A DNA stretch of 64,000 nt from Himantopus leucocephalus (taxonomy: Eukaryota; Chordata; Aves; Charadriiformes; Recurvirostridae), in NCBI GenBank assembly GCA_003993805.1, contig RSEF01000012.1, positions 6,020,358 through 6,084,357 of the forward strand, read 5' to 3'. Position 1 is the stretch's first letter; every line of letters starts with the position of its first letter. The position numbers were made by a program, and so were the translations under genes. The notes under the pieces were generated by a model. The model was given only the letters and a program-made list of their open reading frames with translations, was not told the DNA's origin and ran no database searches. This document shows positions 38,038-51,542 of this stretch, one piece after another.

Positions 38038-38060
38038 AGAATCATAGAATCATCTACGTC
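38038..38060 (-). repeat. possible CR1 3'-terminal stub
   Basis: AGAATCATAGAATCAT resembles the terminal short repeat of CR1 read on the opposite strand. The adjoining sequence does not continue into a recognisable CR1 body, so this may be chance or a severely truncated copy. Confidence 0.25.
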
Positions 38061-40872
38061 TTCAAATGCTAAACAGCCTGAACGGTTTGCCAGCAGGATA
38101 ATCCTGATGCCAGTTGGAGTTTGTCCCCTGCTCTCGTTATGCATGTTCATAACTACATTTTTAAAGACACTTTGTTACCTGCGGTGTATGGTAAGGGTGA
38201 TGCGGGGCATTTCTCATGTATGAAAATGATCATTACCCACATTGTTTGGAACAATATTCCCTTTCCAGAGAAAAGAGATCAATTTGTCCATTTATGGGTA
38301 AAGGTTCTTTTAGTTGGAGGCTGTCAGAATCACTTGTAACATTATCATTGCTGGCTTTGGAGAGACACTTTTTGTCATTTTGCTGTAGTTTATTTGATAT
38401 ACGTTCAGTTCTTTAGTGATGCAGTCTCAGCCACATTCTCCTTATTTCCCAATTGGAAGCTTAATTGCTGGCAGGGTATACGTTTAGGGGAGGATAAGAG
38501 ACAATGAAGACAAGCTTGACTGCAGCCATTACACGCTGTATGATCTGAGTAATCATAAATAAAACAAAATCGCCTGAGATTAATAGAAAAACTGGCGTAA
38601 CTGTACGAAAAAAATGTAATTTGAAAGATAAAGCAGAATTAGATGTAGACACAAATATATATAAAGAAATGCGTCAAATAGTTATCTGATAACATTTTCA
38701 ACGCAGTATAGTTTAAATTGGATCTAACAGTTAGGCACTGAAATCTGAGTTAATCCGAGTAGACCATGTTTCTAAACATCCAATCTTTTGCCAGGATTTA
38801 ACCTCTGTTATTTGATTGATTTCTCCTAAGTTCTTTCTTATTGAGGCTGATCATCCTCAGTAAACCATTCTTCCTTCCTCGCTTATCCATACTCCAGTAT
38901 CTCCCCAAAGAAGGGCAGTTCCATCAATTCTCTCTCCACCTCCGGGAGCATCGTATGTTTTACAGTCCCTGATCCGACGCTCAGCTTTTGCAGATCTTAG
39001 CACGCTAAGGCAAAAGATGGGGAGCTACAGAGCTCATTTACACTAAAACCCCAGGGGATTTTTCACCGTTGCTTCACACCAGTGCCATTTCCATTCTTGC
39101 TACTTCTGCCTTCTCGCAGGGCGCTTCCCTGCCACGTTTCATTTGCTCCCAGCTTCTTGTCTCTTCTCCCCAGGGCTTTTGGAAGATTCTCATCAACATT
39201 TCTTACAGGTACCGCACCTTAAGCGCTCCCCAAGCATTAAAGTTACTGCTGCTGCTACCGATTTCCTTTGATTTTTTCCTTTCACTCGAACCAAACATCT
39301 CTGTAACTACGTTTGGAACAGATTGATCATTGTTATGCTTTATTTACGAAGCGAAGGAGGGGCTCTATTTTAGCTGCATTATGAGGTGCTTCCAATACAA
39401 GATAACCTTCGGCTAACCCCCTTGTGTCTTGCTTACAGAAATATGCCACTTCAATATGGCTAATCACTCAAGGAAACAAGGTAAATTTGATTCTTTTCCT
39501 CAATTGCCAGTTATTTCATCTTTTCTATTTCCTGTTCTTCTTTACCTACGGCAACAAAAAAGCAACATCTAGATGTAATTTTCAAGGCGTCTACGTATAT
39601 AACTATAGCTTATTAAGGTTTCCCAGCACAGACTCCTCATTTGCATCTCCTCAGAACTGGTCCAAAATCCAAGTTACAGAAAATCATCTGTAGAACTTGA
39701 ATATACAGTCATGATTGACATAAAATTTTAATAGTCAGCTGTGACTGAGATAGGCATATTACAAAGAATGACATTCATAATAAAATTCATTATCCAAGGT
39801 CCAATTTGCAAAAGGCAGCTCATCTCTTTCACATGGGGAACATTGCTCTGACTTGAAAAAAAGTTTTTGAAGCCGAATCATTCAGATTTGCTTTTTTTGT
39901 TGTTAAGATTTTCAGGGTTTTTTTTTAAACTAATTTGTTTAGAAAAAGGAGGTTCAGATGAAAAATAGGCCAAAGAAAAAAACGTGCAAGGTAAATAAGG
40001 CCCTACAATAAAAAAAGCAAAGTTCCACAGAAATTCTTATATTTTCTTACAAACAGCATTACCTCTGTAAACAACTGGAGCATTTAGGTATTCTGGGCTT
40101 GACTTACTTTGACAGAAGGCTCAGCAGTCAGAAGTCTGCCAAAGTTCAATAGGGTGCAACAAAATTAGTTATACCTCATTATGATTTGGAAGACAATAAT
40201 CTAGCCACCAAGGATAAATTAAATGTTGTGTGATAACGCCTTCACCTTGGGTGGTGTTTTTATTACGTGCATATTAAATGCAGGACGTTTTTGTCTACTA
40301 CGGGGTAGTTTTAAAGTAACATTTTTATCCCACCAAGTGATGGATGGAGAAGTGCAGTCCTTACGTCTACCCAAGGTCAAAACTTTGTAGACAGCTTTTG
40401 CTTTGCTGGACAATTATTTGGATTGTTTGACTTGACCAGAGTCTTGTGTAATTAAAGGAAGCCACATTATCTAAAAGATAAATATTTCAAAGAAAATATT
40501 TTCAAATATTTTCTTCCCCTTTTTCCAGGGGAAAGGCATATGAGATGCAGTAAGGTTAACACTTCGACATGTCTCCTGCCGGCGTGTTTGAGCTGTTGCA
40601 CAATGACACGGATCAGGCAGCTGTTCCGGCTGAATACCCTCCTCCTTCTCCACCACCACCTTTTTGCTTTTTGGTTTTCTGCTGGGTTTTTTTTGGCGGT
40701 GGGGTGGGTTTCCAGCTGGAGGCGTTCCCCCATCTGGTTTACGGCCCTGCCTCACACACTAGCACTACGGCTTGTGCAGCGCAGCACAGGACCAAGAACT
40801 GCCTGTTTTAGGAAGGCAGAGCCCATTTAAATGTGCGTCACACTGTGACATCGCTTGCCAAAGAGCAATTAT

Positions 40873-40926
40873 GAGCCAGCCGCAAAGCTAGAAATAGAAC
40901 TCATGTCTCTTGACTTTCAATCCTTG
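40873..40926 (+). repeat. probable MIR-family SINE 3' fragment
   Basis: The run GCAAAGCTAGAAATAGAACT, then CATGTCTCTTGACTTTCAATCC, resembles the downstream part of amniote MIR elements (CTGGGAATAGAACCCATGTC, then CTGACTCCCAATCC). Recognised by eye, moderately diverged. Confidence 0.4.
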
Positions 40927-42829
40927 GTATAATAATTAATTTTTATTCACTTTAAATAACTTTAAATAATCCTTTTTCTCCTCCTACTAAGTAAAGATGG
41001 TCTCTTTCCATCTTTACAAAAAGGAAAAGCTAGGAAAATAGAGCTAAAGAAATCCACAAAAAGTACCAATATTTGAAAAGTCTTTACAGTTCTACTTCCC
41101 ATCTCCCACAATTGCATACAGACTGCTCACTAAGCTGTATTCCCCCTCCTTTCAGGAACAGACCTTCACACGCCTAATAACATGTACAAGTTATGATGTG
41201 TAAGTTATTTTTAGAAACCTATGAGTTTCCGTGCACTATAATTAAAAACTATTAGAAAGATTGCCCCAAAAAAAGACTATTTCCATCAATACCAAAATTG
41301 CCTAAAGAACAGATGAACCAGGTAGTTAAAGGGCTCCTCACTTCACCAGAACCCTTTGTGTTTTCTGGCTGATGGGCTTTTAACTGTGGTCTCCTCTTCT
41401 CCCTCCCTCCCAAAAGCTTAAGATGACAACTTGATTAACTTTTCGCTAGTTGCATTACACACAACATACGATAATATCTTAAAGGACTTGATTTATGAAA
41501 TCAGAGATCACATAGCAAATGAAATTACACGAGTCTGGCAACAGAATCTATGTTTGCAAACGTAGAGACGACAGTAACATATAAAAAGAGCCATTTCCTT
41601 CTGAAATCAGTTCAGTTGTACCTTGTAGAGAAGAGTAATCAAAAAGCACTATATTTTGCCACAGACTATACGGTGGGGTGGTTAGACAAATTAAGCAATG
41701 ACCTGGTGTCTAGATTAAAGGCCATTTGTCTGTTAGCCTTTCTGTTTTCATCCATTTGAAGTGTAAGAAAGCAAAATAGCATGTTACACATTACAACCAC
41801 ACAGCACTTCTACGAATTCTTACAGAAACTACAGCAGCCACAAATTGTACCTAAATGCATTTCCAAGTAAAATGCAATTACTTGTATATACATGCAAGTT
41901 AAACAGGGGCTCTACAAATTAAAAAGGGGCTTCATGTTCTTATTAAACTATTCAAAATGGCATTTTATGCCACTTGTATTATTTACCAGCACAGCCTTCT
42001 GTTTCCTTTAGCTCCCTCAGAGAAAGACAGCCTTGCGGTCCAGGCAGTCATCTCTCTACACGCTCGATCCAACCTGGATGGCACGGCTAATTTAACAAGT
42101 ATGACTGGTTTGCCATTCAAACACAACTGGTGTCTGACTTTTTGGTATTAGAATTTGCCAAGAACAGTTGTAGAATTACTCTGTCACCTGCCTATGTTAT
42201 AGAAAAGTTAAGCAGCAGCCTCTACTTTCTGACCATAGTTTTCCCTTTCACTTGCTTCCTAATAATAGTGCCAGCATGTCGTTAAAGCATTCCTCTCTGT
42301 TGGAAAAACCTCACAAGGGTCTAGTACATCAGCAGAAACTCTTTCAAGAGCAGACTGAACCAACACAGTTGTTGTGCATCTTGTGTGCTAATGCCATGCA
42401 CCACCTCCTTAGATAAACGGAGATGGCTCAGAGCAAAAGATCAAATTTATTTCCAAAGTTCTTCAAGACTTCACTTCTTAAAATTTATTCAAAGTGAAGA
42501 AATAGAAAGATTGCATTTCTAAATAAGCATGCACGTACACGTACAAATATACAGGTCCTGCAGTTCCTACAGTTTATTATGCCTCCCTGGTTGATATCCC
42601 ACAGCACTAAAAATCTGAGAGAAACAGATAAGGCAGGATAATATTACTACAGGGATTTTAAGGTGTACTACTTGGTACCTTTACTGGAAGCATCAAACTA
42701 GTAGTTGTAAAAATTACGTGCCATGGGGAAGGCTTGCTTTCTTTTTTCAGTGTAACTGTCAATCCAAGATGCAGGGATATAAGGAAAAGCCTGCAAGTTA
42801 GGCATTAAAACAACCCCTAAAGATATTCA

Positions 42830-42857
42830 TGTCAGCCTGCCAAAAGGCAGGCTGGCA
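42830..42857. repeat. inverted repeat (12-bp stem, AAAA loop)
   Basis: Bases 42830-42841 pair with 42846-42857, with one T-G wobble, around an AAAA loop. The core CAGCCTGCC/GGCAGGCTG is perfect. No T run follows, so it is not terminator-like, and it is too short for a miRNA precursor. Confidence 0.65.
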
Positions 42858-43481
42858 ACAAACCATTCTACTGGAAGCCACAGAAACCCACAGAAAACAG
42901 TGTAGGCAGTCATCTTGTTTGTCAGCTGCCTCCAGTTCTCCAGCAAGATACTTGCACCAAATTGCTTCCCTCTGGGAATGCTGGCTGCTCTTGCTCCTTA
43001 TTTAAACTTAATCACCATGCCTGTTCTTCAGCGATGCGCTTTTAAAACAAAGGTGAGACCTCAGCTAGAATAACTGCACCGGTCTTCCAAACGTAAAGAA
43101 AAGGTAATCAAACTTTGCTCTGGGTGCAAATGCGGCCTCTTTGGATGACTGAAGAAATGAAAAGCTGCTCCGGCAGCTGTGGACTGCAAAAGCTTGGCTC
43201 ATCGAGTCTGACAGAGCCCTGAGAAAGGATAAGAATTGCTTTTTCAATGCATACTGGCGGGGTGAGCATATGGGCTAGAAATGAAAAATTAGTATTGGCA
43301 TGAGAAAAAATGTGCACTAGTTGGAACCGAATTAAGATAGAAATAAAAAGATTTCTAGCTCTGTGAGCAGCAAACCTGTGGAAAATGACTGGATTATGAG
43401 AAGAAAACACACAACAGGATTGCCTGAAGTAGAAGGGATTAGTGTTGATAGCCCAGAAACTCCCAGTCTTACCTTCCTACA

Positions 43482-43561
43482 ATTGCTGCTGCTTTGAATG
43501 TCTATTAATCACCCAGCAGTGATTGCTGCTGCTTTGAATGTTTATTAATTGCCCAGCGGTA
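43482..43561. repeat. 40-bp tandem duplication
   Basis: Copies 43482-43521 and 43522-43561 share the core ATTGCTGCTGCTTTGAATGT and differ at only a few positions, mostly transitions. The unit contains a GCTGCT track and TATTAAT. Head-to-tail copies with low divergence suggest a fairly recent local duplication. Confidence 0.92.
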
Positions 43562-46500
43562 TCTTTTGCTACAGTTTACTTCTTGCAAGTGTCAGGCATA
43601 GGCTTGGCCTCAGCAAGCATCATTATTTCAGCCTCCTTCTATCCATGGATGGAAGGGCTTCACACCAGATTCGGGGTCTATTAAAACTTCCAGGGCTTCG
43701 TGAGTTTAGCAACCTGTACACCCATTTTCCCATAAATGCTATATCATAGCATCACACTTTGCCTACACGAAGGGACTTCACGAGGTGTATCTGCGCACCA
43801 GGAGAGACCCAGCATGAACATTGATAGAGGATAGAGACCGACCTGTTGCTAAAAAAATATCCAATGTATTTTGAAAAGAAAATGTAGACATTGCTGACTT
43901 TCAAGCTGTTGCACTCTTTCCAAAGGCGTAAATACTTTTTGGAAATAAATACCAGTATGACAAATGAGAAAGGAAGAGCAACATCTTTTCCATTTCCCTC
44001 TTGATGAGTGTGATTTATAATCCATCAATCCAGCATATATATAGCTCTTCCCAGTTGTTATACACTGATTAAAAAGATCAATTCTATAGATTGATCTGTT
44101 AGAATTGGTTTGTTTTTGTTTTTTTTTTTTTTACCACTCCTTTCTTCTTAAAATTGTTTTTAAGAAACTTGGTGCTATACATAAATTCAGTAAGCTACTG
44201 AAGAAAGTACCTAACTACTCATGTATATTTGGTTATATGCACATGCTCAGAGCTTTGCTGAATCAAGTAGAAGAGCTGGATCACGACAAACGCTTGAGAT
44301 ACACAGCAAATGGGAGTTTATTCTTTGTTTTGGAATCAGGTCAGCTTTAAAACCCCCTCCTACTAACATGCCAAATAACCAGCTGAAGGTCAGAAATACA
44401 GGAAGAGTGCTGCTAATTCACAGTTCCTAATAATATATGTATTTTTAAAAGGGTATTTATGTTAACAAGGTAAAGGTAAGATTGGTCTCATGTCATCTCA
44501 TTACGTCAGCTCATTACGCTTTGCCATAGACGTATTTTCAAAATCCCACAAGGGATCACTTCAAACAGCCATCCTTCAGCCTCATGTAGCCTTCACAGGA
44601 CAGAAGTCAAAGCTATTCAAATGAAAGGAACGTTAGGGCAGCTCTTCTATTTTTGTTTCCAAATGGTGATCTTTATGTAGCTTATTGAAATAACTCAATT
44701 CGCAATTAACTCTACATGACCTGTAACTTCATTTTCGTACAGAAGATATCAAGCGTGTCAGTAGAAAACAGAATAAGAGTATCGTTTCAAGAGGTATAGA
44801 GAAAAGCGAAATGGCCGCACTAAAAAAAATATTATTGAAAATGGTTCTGTGATGAGTTTGCAAAATCTGCAGCCTCTCCCTACCTTTAGCGAATGAAGAG
44901 CATTAATCTTCCCTTCATGCTCTTCAAACAGCTTTTTCACTGGTCTATGAATCAGCAAAACTAGCAACTTGCCAATGTTTTCACAATAAGAAATCTATTC
45001 TGTTTTATATATTGAGAAAGGCACTAAGCTTTAACTTCTTTGTGATGTTAGGAGAAAACTGAATTTACAACAAAAGACACATCAACCATAGGTGAGTATT
45101 TTAAACATCTGGTGCCATGACCACCAATAAGAGCGCTCAGCACTTCCAGTGATAGCATCTTTATGGAGATATCAAACACCTCGGGACCTCCAAGATGAAC
45201 TCTCTGGGTTTTTTTTCTTCTTATACTGTCGTACTGATGTAACCAATAAAAGTTAGCAATGCTTAAACTTGGTGTTAAAGTAAAATGATTTGGGTTAGGG
45301 TGTTAGAATTAATTACAAGGTATGAGAAAGATATTACCCCCTATTTTAGTGATGGAGACCTATCACGCTGACAGCTCAGATAATAACAGAGAAAGCCCAT
45401 TGCGGAGCACGGCAATGAAATGGGAGGCTCTAAACCAGCACCTTGCCCATAGACTGTTCTTACTTTGTAAGAAAGTGGGATTAGTCTGTACTTCTGCAAA
45501 GCAGGTGCAAACTCTGCACAAATCACAACTCTATACGTAAAGATACGACAGTGGAGATGACGAGTCACCAGGAGCAGATATCCATAGTACAACCGGCAGT
45601 TTGCACCTCAGGTGCCTGATTGGCATAGTTTAAAAAAGCAACTTTTAAAAATTAACCAAGAGGAAATAAGGAACTTGCATGTGCTGCCTGCTTGCACCAA
45701 GTCCTTTCCGCATGCATATATAAGACAACAGTCAAATCTGGCACTTGGAACATTAATTTACACGATTACCTAGAACACACTGAGGTCAAATCCTTGCAGG
45801 GGCTGCCTGGCACATCATCCTTCCAAAGCAAAAATGTGATGTGCAGGTCTATGCTCAGACAGACTAAAGCAACACAGCCCTGTTTGAACGTAAAAACTTC
45901 CATTGCACAGGGGATGATGGCCCTGGTACACGACAAGGCTCTTCACACAGAGTTAAGTTAGAATTCTTGAGGCATTTGCACATCTTCATTAGAACTAGAA
46001 ATGCTTTATTCAGTCTAATTAGACAGATTTATTTTAGCTTGGCAGCTAGTAAACCCGGGTCTTCAGCAGTAATAAGGGATACTTTGATTTGTCACTAGAG
46101 GAAATTATTAGAAAAAAGAAAGATTGTCCTCAAAGCCTCAACTAGGGCTCACTGTGCAGTTTAGGATTTCAGTTCTAAGAGTACCACCAGGCCATGAAGT
46201 CATTTGTTTCAAGTGGCAATCGATGACATGGGGCTCTAAAACCATGTGTACAGTATGTCATATCTGTAATTGCTTCTAAAAAATTTCACCATATGTGCAG
46301 TGAGTTATTAATGAAACTGTCTAGATAGAAAAGAAAATAGGAATCTCGTCAGCAATTTGCCCTGGTATCTCACAACATATCCTAGACCTAGCAGTTTCCA
46401 AAGTTAGAAGCTATCAAAATTGTTTCAGCCTTCCTAAATGCTGAAAACGTTCAGAGCAAATCAGTTCACATTGTCTCACCCAAAGCTTAGTTTGCCTCTT

Positions 46501-46877
46501 ATCAGATTGCTGATTCTTCAGTGTGACTCTCTGGACCATTACCGAACCAATTCCTTGGGCAGGGTCCCCATTCTTCTAAGCGTGGGCTTCAACCTGAGTT
46601 TGCAGACATTCAGCTTTACATTCAAATGCATTAAAATACGCACATCGTTTGCTTGTGCTCTACTGACCACACTATCCTCCAGCTGTCCTCTTTGGCCCCG
46701 TATTCGTGTGATCCACAGATATTACAATTATTTTCTTACCAGAATATTAAAATTTATGTAGTGCGATATCCTTATGACTCCACTCTTACTCACCTGCTCT
46801 GCATTAACTCTAATTTACAGCTATGTTTTGAGAACTATCAGAATTACACCTACCGAGAGGGTTTAGTGATTCTAGTT

Positions 46878-46885
46878 GCTTAGGT
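46878..46885. repeat. left target-site duplication of the hAT-like element
   Basis: The 8-mer GCTTAGGT abuts the left terminus. Its partner is at 47050-47057. All three differences are transitions, consistent with age. Confidence 0.5.
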
Positions 46886-47049
46886 CAGTGGTCTCCAAAG
46901 TGGGGTGCCCACCGGGAAGATGATCTTAGAACTTCAGTAGTACATGTATAGAACTTACAAATACATATATTTATATGTACATTGGGAGTGTGTGCTCAAA
47001 CATGGGTTTTTTTGATAGGGGTGCTGAGTCAAAAGTTTGGAGATCACTG
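46886..47049. mobile_element. non-autonomous hAT-like DNA transposon (MITE)
   Basis: The element starts CAGTGGTCTCCAAAG and its other end, reverse-complemented, starts CAGTGATCTCCAAAC. These form imperfect terminal inverted repeats of the CAGTGNTCTCCAA type seen in Charlie-like hAT elements. It is 164 bp long, AT-rich in the middle and has no transposase. The flanking 8-mers, GCTTAGGT (46878-46885) and GCTCGGAT (47050-47057), agree at five of eight positions and differ only by transitions, as expected for a decayed 8-bp hAT target-site duplication. The family cannot be named without a repeat library. Confidence 0.72.
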
Positions 47050-47057
47050 GCTCGGAT
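47050..47057. repeat. right target-site duplication of the hAT-like element
   Basis: The 8-mer GCTCGGAT directly follows the right terminus and matches the left copy at five of eight bases. Confidence 0.5.
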
Positions 47058-48986
47058 AACTCTCACCCTGCACGAATCCACAATAAGCAATACTACCTTG
47101 CAGACGCAGACAACCTCTGTCAGAAACAGCAGTCAAGTCTGTTCCATTTATGTCAATAAACGCCATATCAATTAAAGACAAAGGAAAACATAATTAAGTT
47201 GCATAGTGGCTATTCTACAATTCTGTCAAAGATCAGTCGCAGGCTCACACACATTATCAATTGTCTAAATCATTCCTTTCTTCTCAGACATGGCTATTAC
47301 ATTAACTTGCACTGTTATGGCTTCTGTTTTCCCCATCCCCATAAAATAATTAAATATCACATGTTGGAGAGAATTTGTTGGCCGACTCTGCTAAAAGCAT
47401 TTGGATACAATTTATCTATCCAGATGTGCTGTTTTGACAGGTGCTCTTTATCTTCTGGAAACACAGACTAGAAAATATTACTTCATAAGATGTGAAAACA
47501 TTTCCTAATTTGGTTTCCAAACCACAATAAATAAGCTGAATTCACATTTTCTGCCCCTATTGACAAATTTGCCAGCTGTAATTAATAACATTAGAATTCT
47601 TTTTGCTTTAATATTTAAAATGTTGCCCCTCGTTGTGGTAGCATAAATTTGCACTCCTTTGCTTCGCTTATCATTCAGAACAGGTTCGTACTTGTATAAT
47701 ATATTCATCGGAGTCACCTTCCTCTTTTCCATTTGTACGCACTTAGGTTTCTATAGGTACCTGCATCACCCTGAGCCGCTTGGATACCAAAAAGGCCCCA
47801 TGAACAGCATAGACTTTTACTTAATCAGAACATAGCAACTGCTGTTCTGAATTTAATAGTTACCCTTCACAACCCCTAGTTTATATTCCTAAACAAAGCA
47901 GTACCTTTTATAAACCATGTGACTACAACTTTAAGCATCTTAACACATTCCCCTTCAGCTGAATCAAGACGACAGGTCTCATTTTTAGACATAAGCACAG
48001 CTTTTATTCATTTTTGTCAGAGGAAATGAAATGCTCTCCTTACCTCTGACGAACCAAGATGTGTTTAGCTCAAATGAAACAAGAATCAAGTCCCTACTTT
48101 TAAATTTTAAGCAAATTTACAAAATAAAAATGGCAACGTCTGCTATCGATGAAGTTGTATTAGATACATTCATCACAAGCTTCATGCCTTGTTAAGAGCT
48201 GAGAAAACGAGTGGCTGCACTGCCAACCCCCAGCGAGGGTTTCCTGGGGAAATGGCACCACCTTCAGCCTGGCTGGGAGCGCCCGACCGCGCCGGACAGG
48301 GTGCGAAGTCATTTGTGTTCCCATAAACACCCCTTCGCCAAGCGTAATTTATTTTACTGCATTTATTTCCACTGGAATACAGATTCACTTTTTCACTAGC
48401 AAACTAGGAACATATTCACTGTTATGACAGATATTTTACTGTTCAAGTTATCTTCAAATTTTTTGCATGTATGTTCCAAAAAAAAGCGTATGTCTTGCAT
48501 GTGACCTCCTGAATGCACGATACAGCAGTACAATTTTAATTTTCCTAATTTTACGTATTTATCCACATTAAAATAGAACCTACTTCAAGAATTACAGCTA
48601 TTTTGTAGGACTAAATCTTTTGGTGCTCAGGGTCTCCTGAGTGGGAGCGAGCACGGAATGAAGGATTTTACATCAAGCTAGCAGAGCACTTAAATGGTAG
48701 TTTAAAAGCATGAGTAATTCCCATAGCCAGGGACACTCAGGATACCATACTGTCAGTAGTAGTGCTGACTGTCTCTTTAAATTATCTGTTGAGTTGTGGC
48801 ATTTCACACTTAACATTCCTGCTAAATAAGAGATTCTCTCTTGAGATGCTACAGCACCTTCCTTTAACTTTACAGCTGACCCACTCATTACATTTTTAAC
48901 TAGAAAGAGGACTGAACTGAAACTCAGCCCCTCTCAAACCTATCCCGAGTTCACACACGGGCATCAGTTTTGATCCTTGAGCTAAT

Positions 48987-49026
48987 CTAGAAAGGCTTTC
49001 AAAAAACTAGAAAGGCTTTCAAAGAT
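48987..49026. repeat. 20-bp tandem duplication
   Basis: CTAGAAAGGCTTTCAAAAAA is followed directly by a second copy differing only in the last three bases. Replication slippage is likely. Confidence 0.88.
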
Positions 49027-51509
49027 ACTGCTTCATCTCAAGAATTACAGCCTAAGTCACATGTGAGGGTAAATGCCAAATACCCAGCTTTGAGAGCAGG
49101 CATGATATGCAGAATTTGCACTTCATTAGCTGCGGAGGTATTGAACTAAATAAATTTGATCTCACCTTGAAATAGCAAAACTTTCTTTTGGAGTCTTTTA
49201 TATGTAACGACACGCATACATATTGATATATACATATAAACACATAGACATACATGCACATATAAATGCACCGATTGTTCTCCCTTATCTGGAGCAGTTA
49301 AATTGTTATACTACAGGCTGTGTGCACTATTTAAACTGCAAACATCTTTCAGACCTTCATATATTTTTTTGTATTTCTAGAATAAATTCCAGTAGGCAGA
49401 TATGCAATTGACTAAATGCCTATAATTAATAATTTTTACCTCTGTCAAGCAGTATAATTGCTTGTGGCTTCTGTTGCACAGATGCAACTATTTGCCATCT
49501 GAAACCATACTATTTAAAATCAAACCACTAAAATATCCATATTATGTTTCTCTGCAACCTAGCATAGTGGAAAGATTACATTTTGCAAAGCAGTATATGG
49601 CAAGGGAGGGCATTTTAGCTCAACAACAAAAACAGAGGACTTAATATGATTCACTTCAATTCCTCAAGAGATTTGAGATCTCCCCAAACACCTCTTTGAT
49701 TCCAAATCTGGCTCTCCATTTCCCATTTCTTCCTTGTTCTGAGCTTGCATTACCTCTCCCAGATGCCAGTACTGGGTTCTGTTTTCTTTTTCACCCTTTC
49801 CATTCAGTATTAAATCATAGTGGAGGAACGATGGCCTGAATCACATGGCTGAAAACAATCGGACAGCCCAAATTTACACTTAGCCCCTTGATTTGGTTTA
49901 GTTCCACCTGAAGACATTGTAGTTCTTTTAGATAATCTGTTTCGAGAGAAAGGAGAGACATGGAGTACAGAAATGGCCGTATTTCTCTGTGCTCCTCAAC
50001 ACGTGCAAGATCGACCAAGCACACCCTACCCTGAGTTCCCCTCGGGAATACACCTGGATGCAGGGGAAGGTTCTGGCAGAATCCCAGTCAGACCATACTC
50101 CACCGTCTTTTCTGCCCTTTGGTGTCACACAAAACCCCCACGAACCTCTCAAATGAAAGCTGGCACACCACACAACAGCTGAGTTTCCCGTGTCTGTTCC
50201 TCCGAGCACCGCTAGCACCCGCAGCTCTTCCTAAAGGCTTGTAGAAAGGCAAAGGGCTAAATTTCCCACCAACCTGCTCAGCAGCAGAGCTTTCCTTCCC
50301 TGGCCCACCATGCAACTTCTCTAGCGTATTGCTCTATCAAATATTATTTTTCTTTTATTTCAGCCCAAAACTGTTAAAAACCACACAACCCCCCCAAACC
50401 AGAGAGCAGTAGTTGATGAAGTATCAGAATCCCAAATTTCCATTGCTGACAAAACATCTGCAACTTCATTACATGAAGATTTTGAAAGCTTGCTCACTGT
50501 AATATAAATAATTTACTAGCCATAGAAATCACATAAGATAGACAATTATTGCTTTATTGTTAAACTATAAACATGAATTTATAGATTCTACAGTCTCTAG
50601 GTTAATTTTGTGCACTAAGATGATAGGTTTCAACACACGCTATATTCTTATAACATCTGTAGCTGCGGGAACTAAGGAACTTATGTGCCACGTGGTTACA
50701 GTGCCTGACATTTAAATATTGCCTTGATAGAATTTCCAAACAATTATTTGGACACTCAAGACGCACTTGGGAATATTGAAGGAGGAAGGAAGAATACTTT
50801 GAAGAGGGAAACAGACACAAAAGCTATGCAAATTCATGGCAAGTGCTGGAAAAAGTAATTATCCCAATGTCTCAGTTCCAAAGAACCAGAAGTCTTTTTT
50901 CAGCGTGAAAGCATATGTAGGCACTGTGTAGGTTAAAAAGTAATGCTATTAAATAATAGAGGAATTAAAAGAAAAGCAAGAAAGAAACTTCTCTTGCGGC
51001 GCTATCTCATGGCACTCTGAATTTAGAGTCCTTCACACAGGCAGTGGAGCCACGTGAGACACTGGAGGAGGGAGCCACAGCGTAAGCTTCAATCCTGTGC
51101 AACACTGCAGCTTAAAGGCTGATATTCAGCATCTTTTGTTGCTCAAAAACGATCTTGGTTTAGAATACTTTCTATTGAACGGCTGTAATTTCTAGAAAAC
51201 AATTGTTCCTTTCTGACTCACAGAACACAAAATGATAGGATGCGTGTCCTTTTGCCTTCCTATACTCTTTGTTCTCCACACCCCTTGCACTGTCTTATTA
51301 TACAGCTAATCACATGCTAAAACTGCTTTTAATTTAGCCTGTGAAGACAGATTGCTGTATGTGGACCGCTGAGCGGGAGCGGGGTTTAGCTTACATTAAA
51401 ATGATGAAGTGGGCCTACCAGCTGCCCAGGCAGCTTGTCTGTCCCCTCTGGTACTACAAGCAATCAGAAAGTTAAACACATGCATGGCTTTTGTTTTTAC
51501 AGCCAAGTT

Positions 51510-51542
51510 AAAAAAAAAAAAAAAAAAAAAAAAAAACACAAN
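51510..51542. repeat. poly-A run with ambiguous base
   Basis: A run of 27 A (51510-51536) is followed by CACAA and an unknown base at 51542. No recognisable retroposed body precedes the run, so I do not call a processed pseudogene. Confidence 0.9.

Larger units (their letters stand above)
38061..46877. other. non-coding region without recognisable genes
   Basis: No exon or RNA gene recognised. Contents include a probable MIR fragment at 40873-40926, a hairpin at 42830-42857, the 40-bp tandem duplication at 43482-43561 and a T run near 44117. ORFs are all under 110 residues and look like chance. Confidence 0.55.

Noticed and set aside
51420..51542. Processed pseudogene ending in the poly-A run
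   Set aside because: The sequence before the A run gives no recognisable coding or repeat body, and no flanking target-site duplication was evident.
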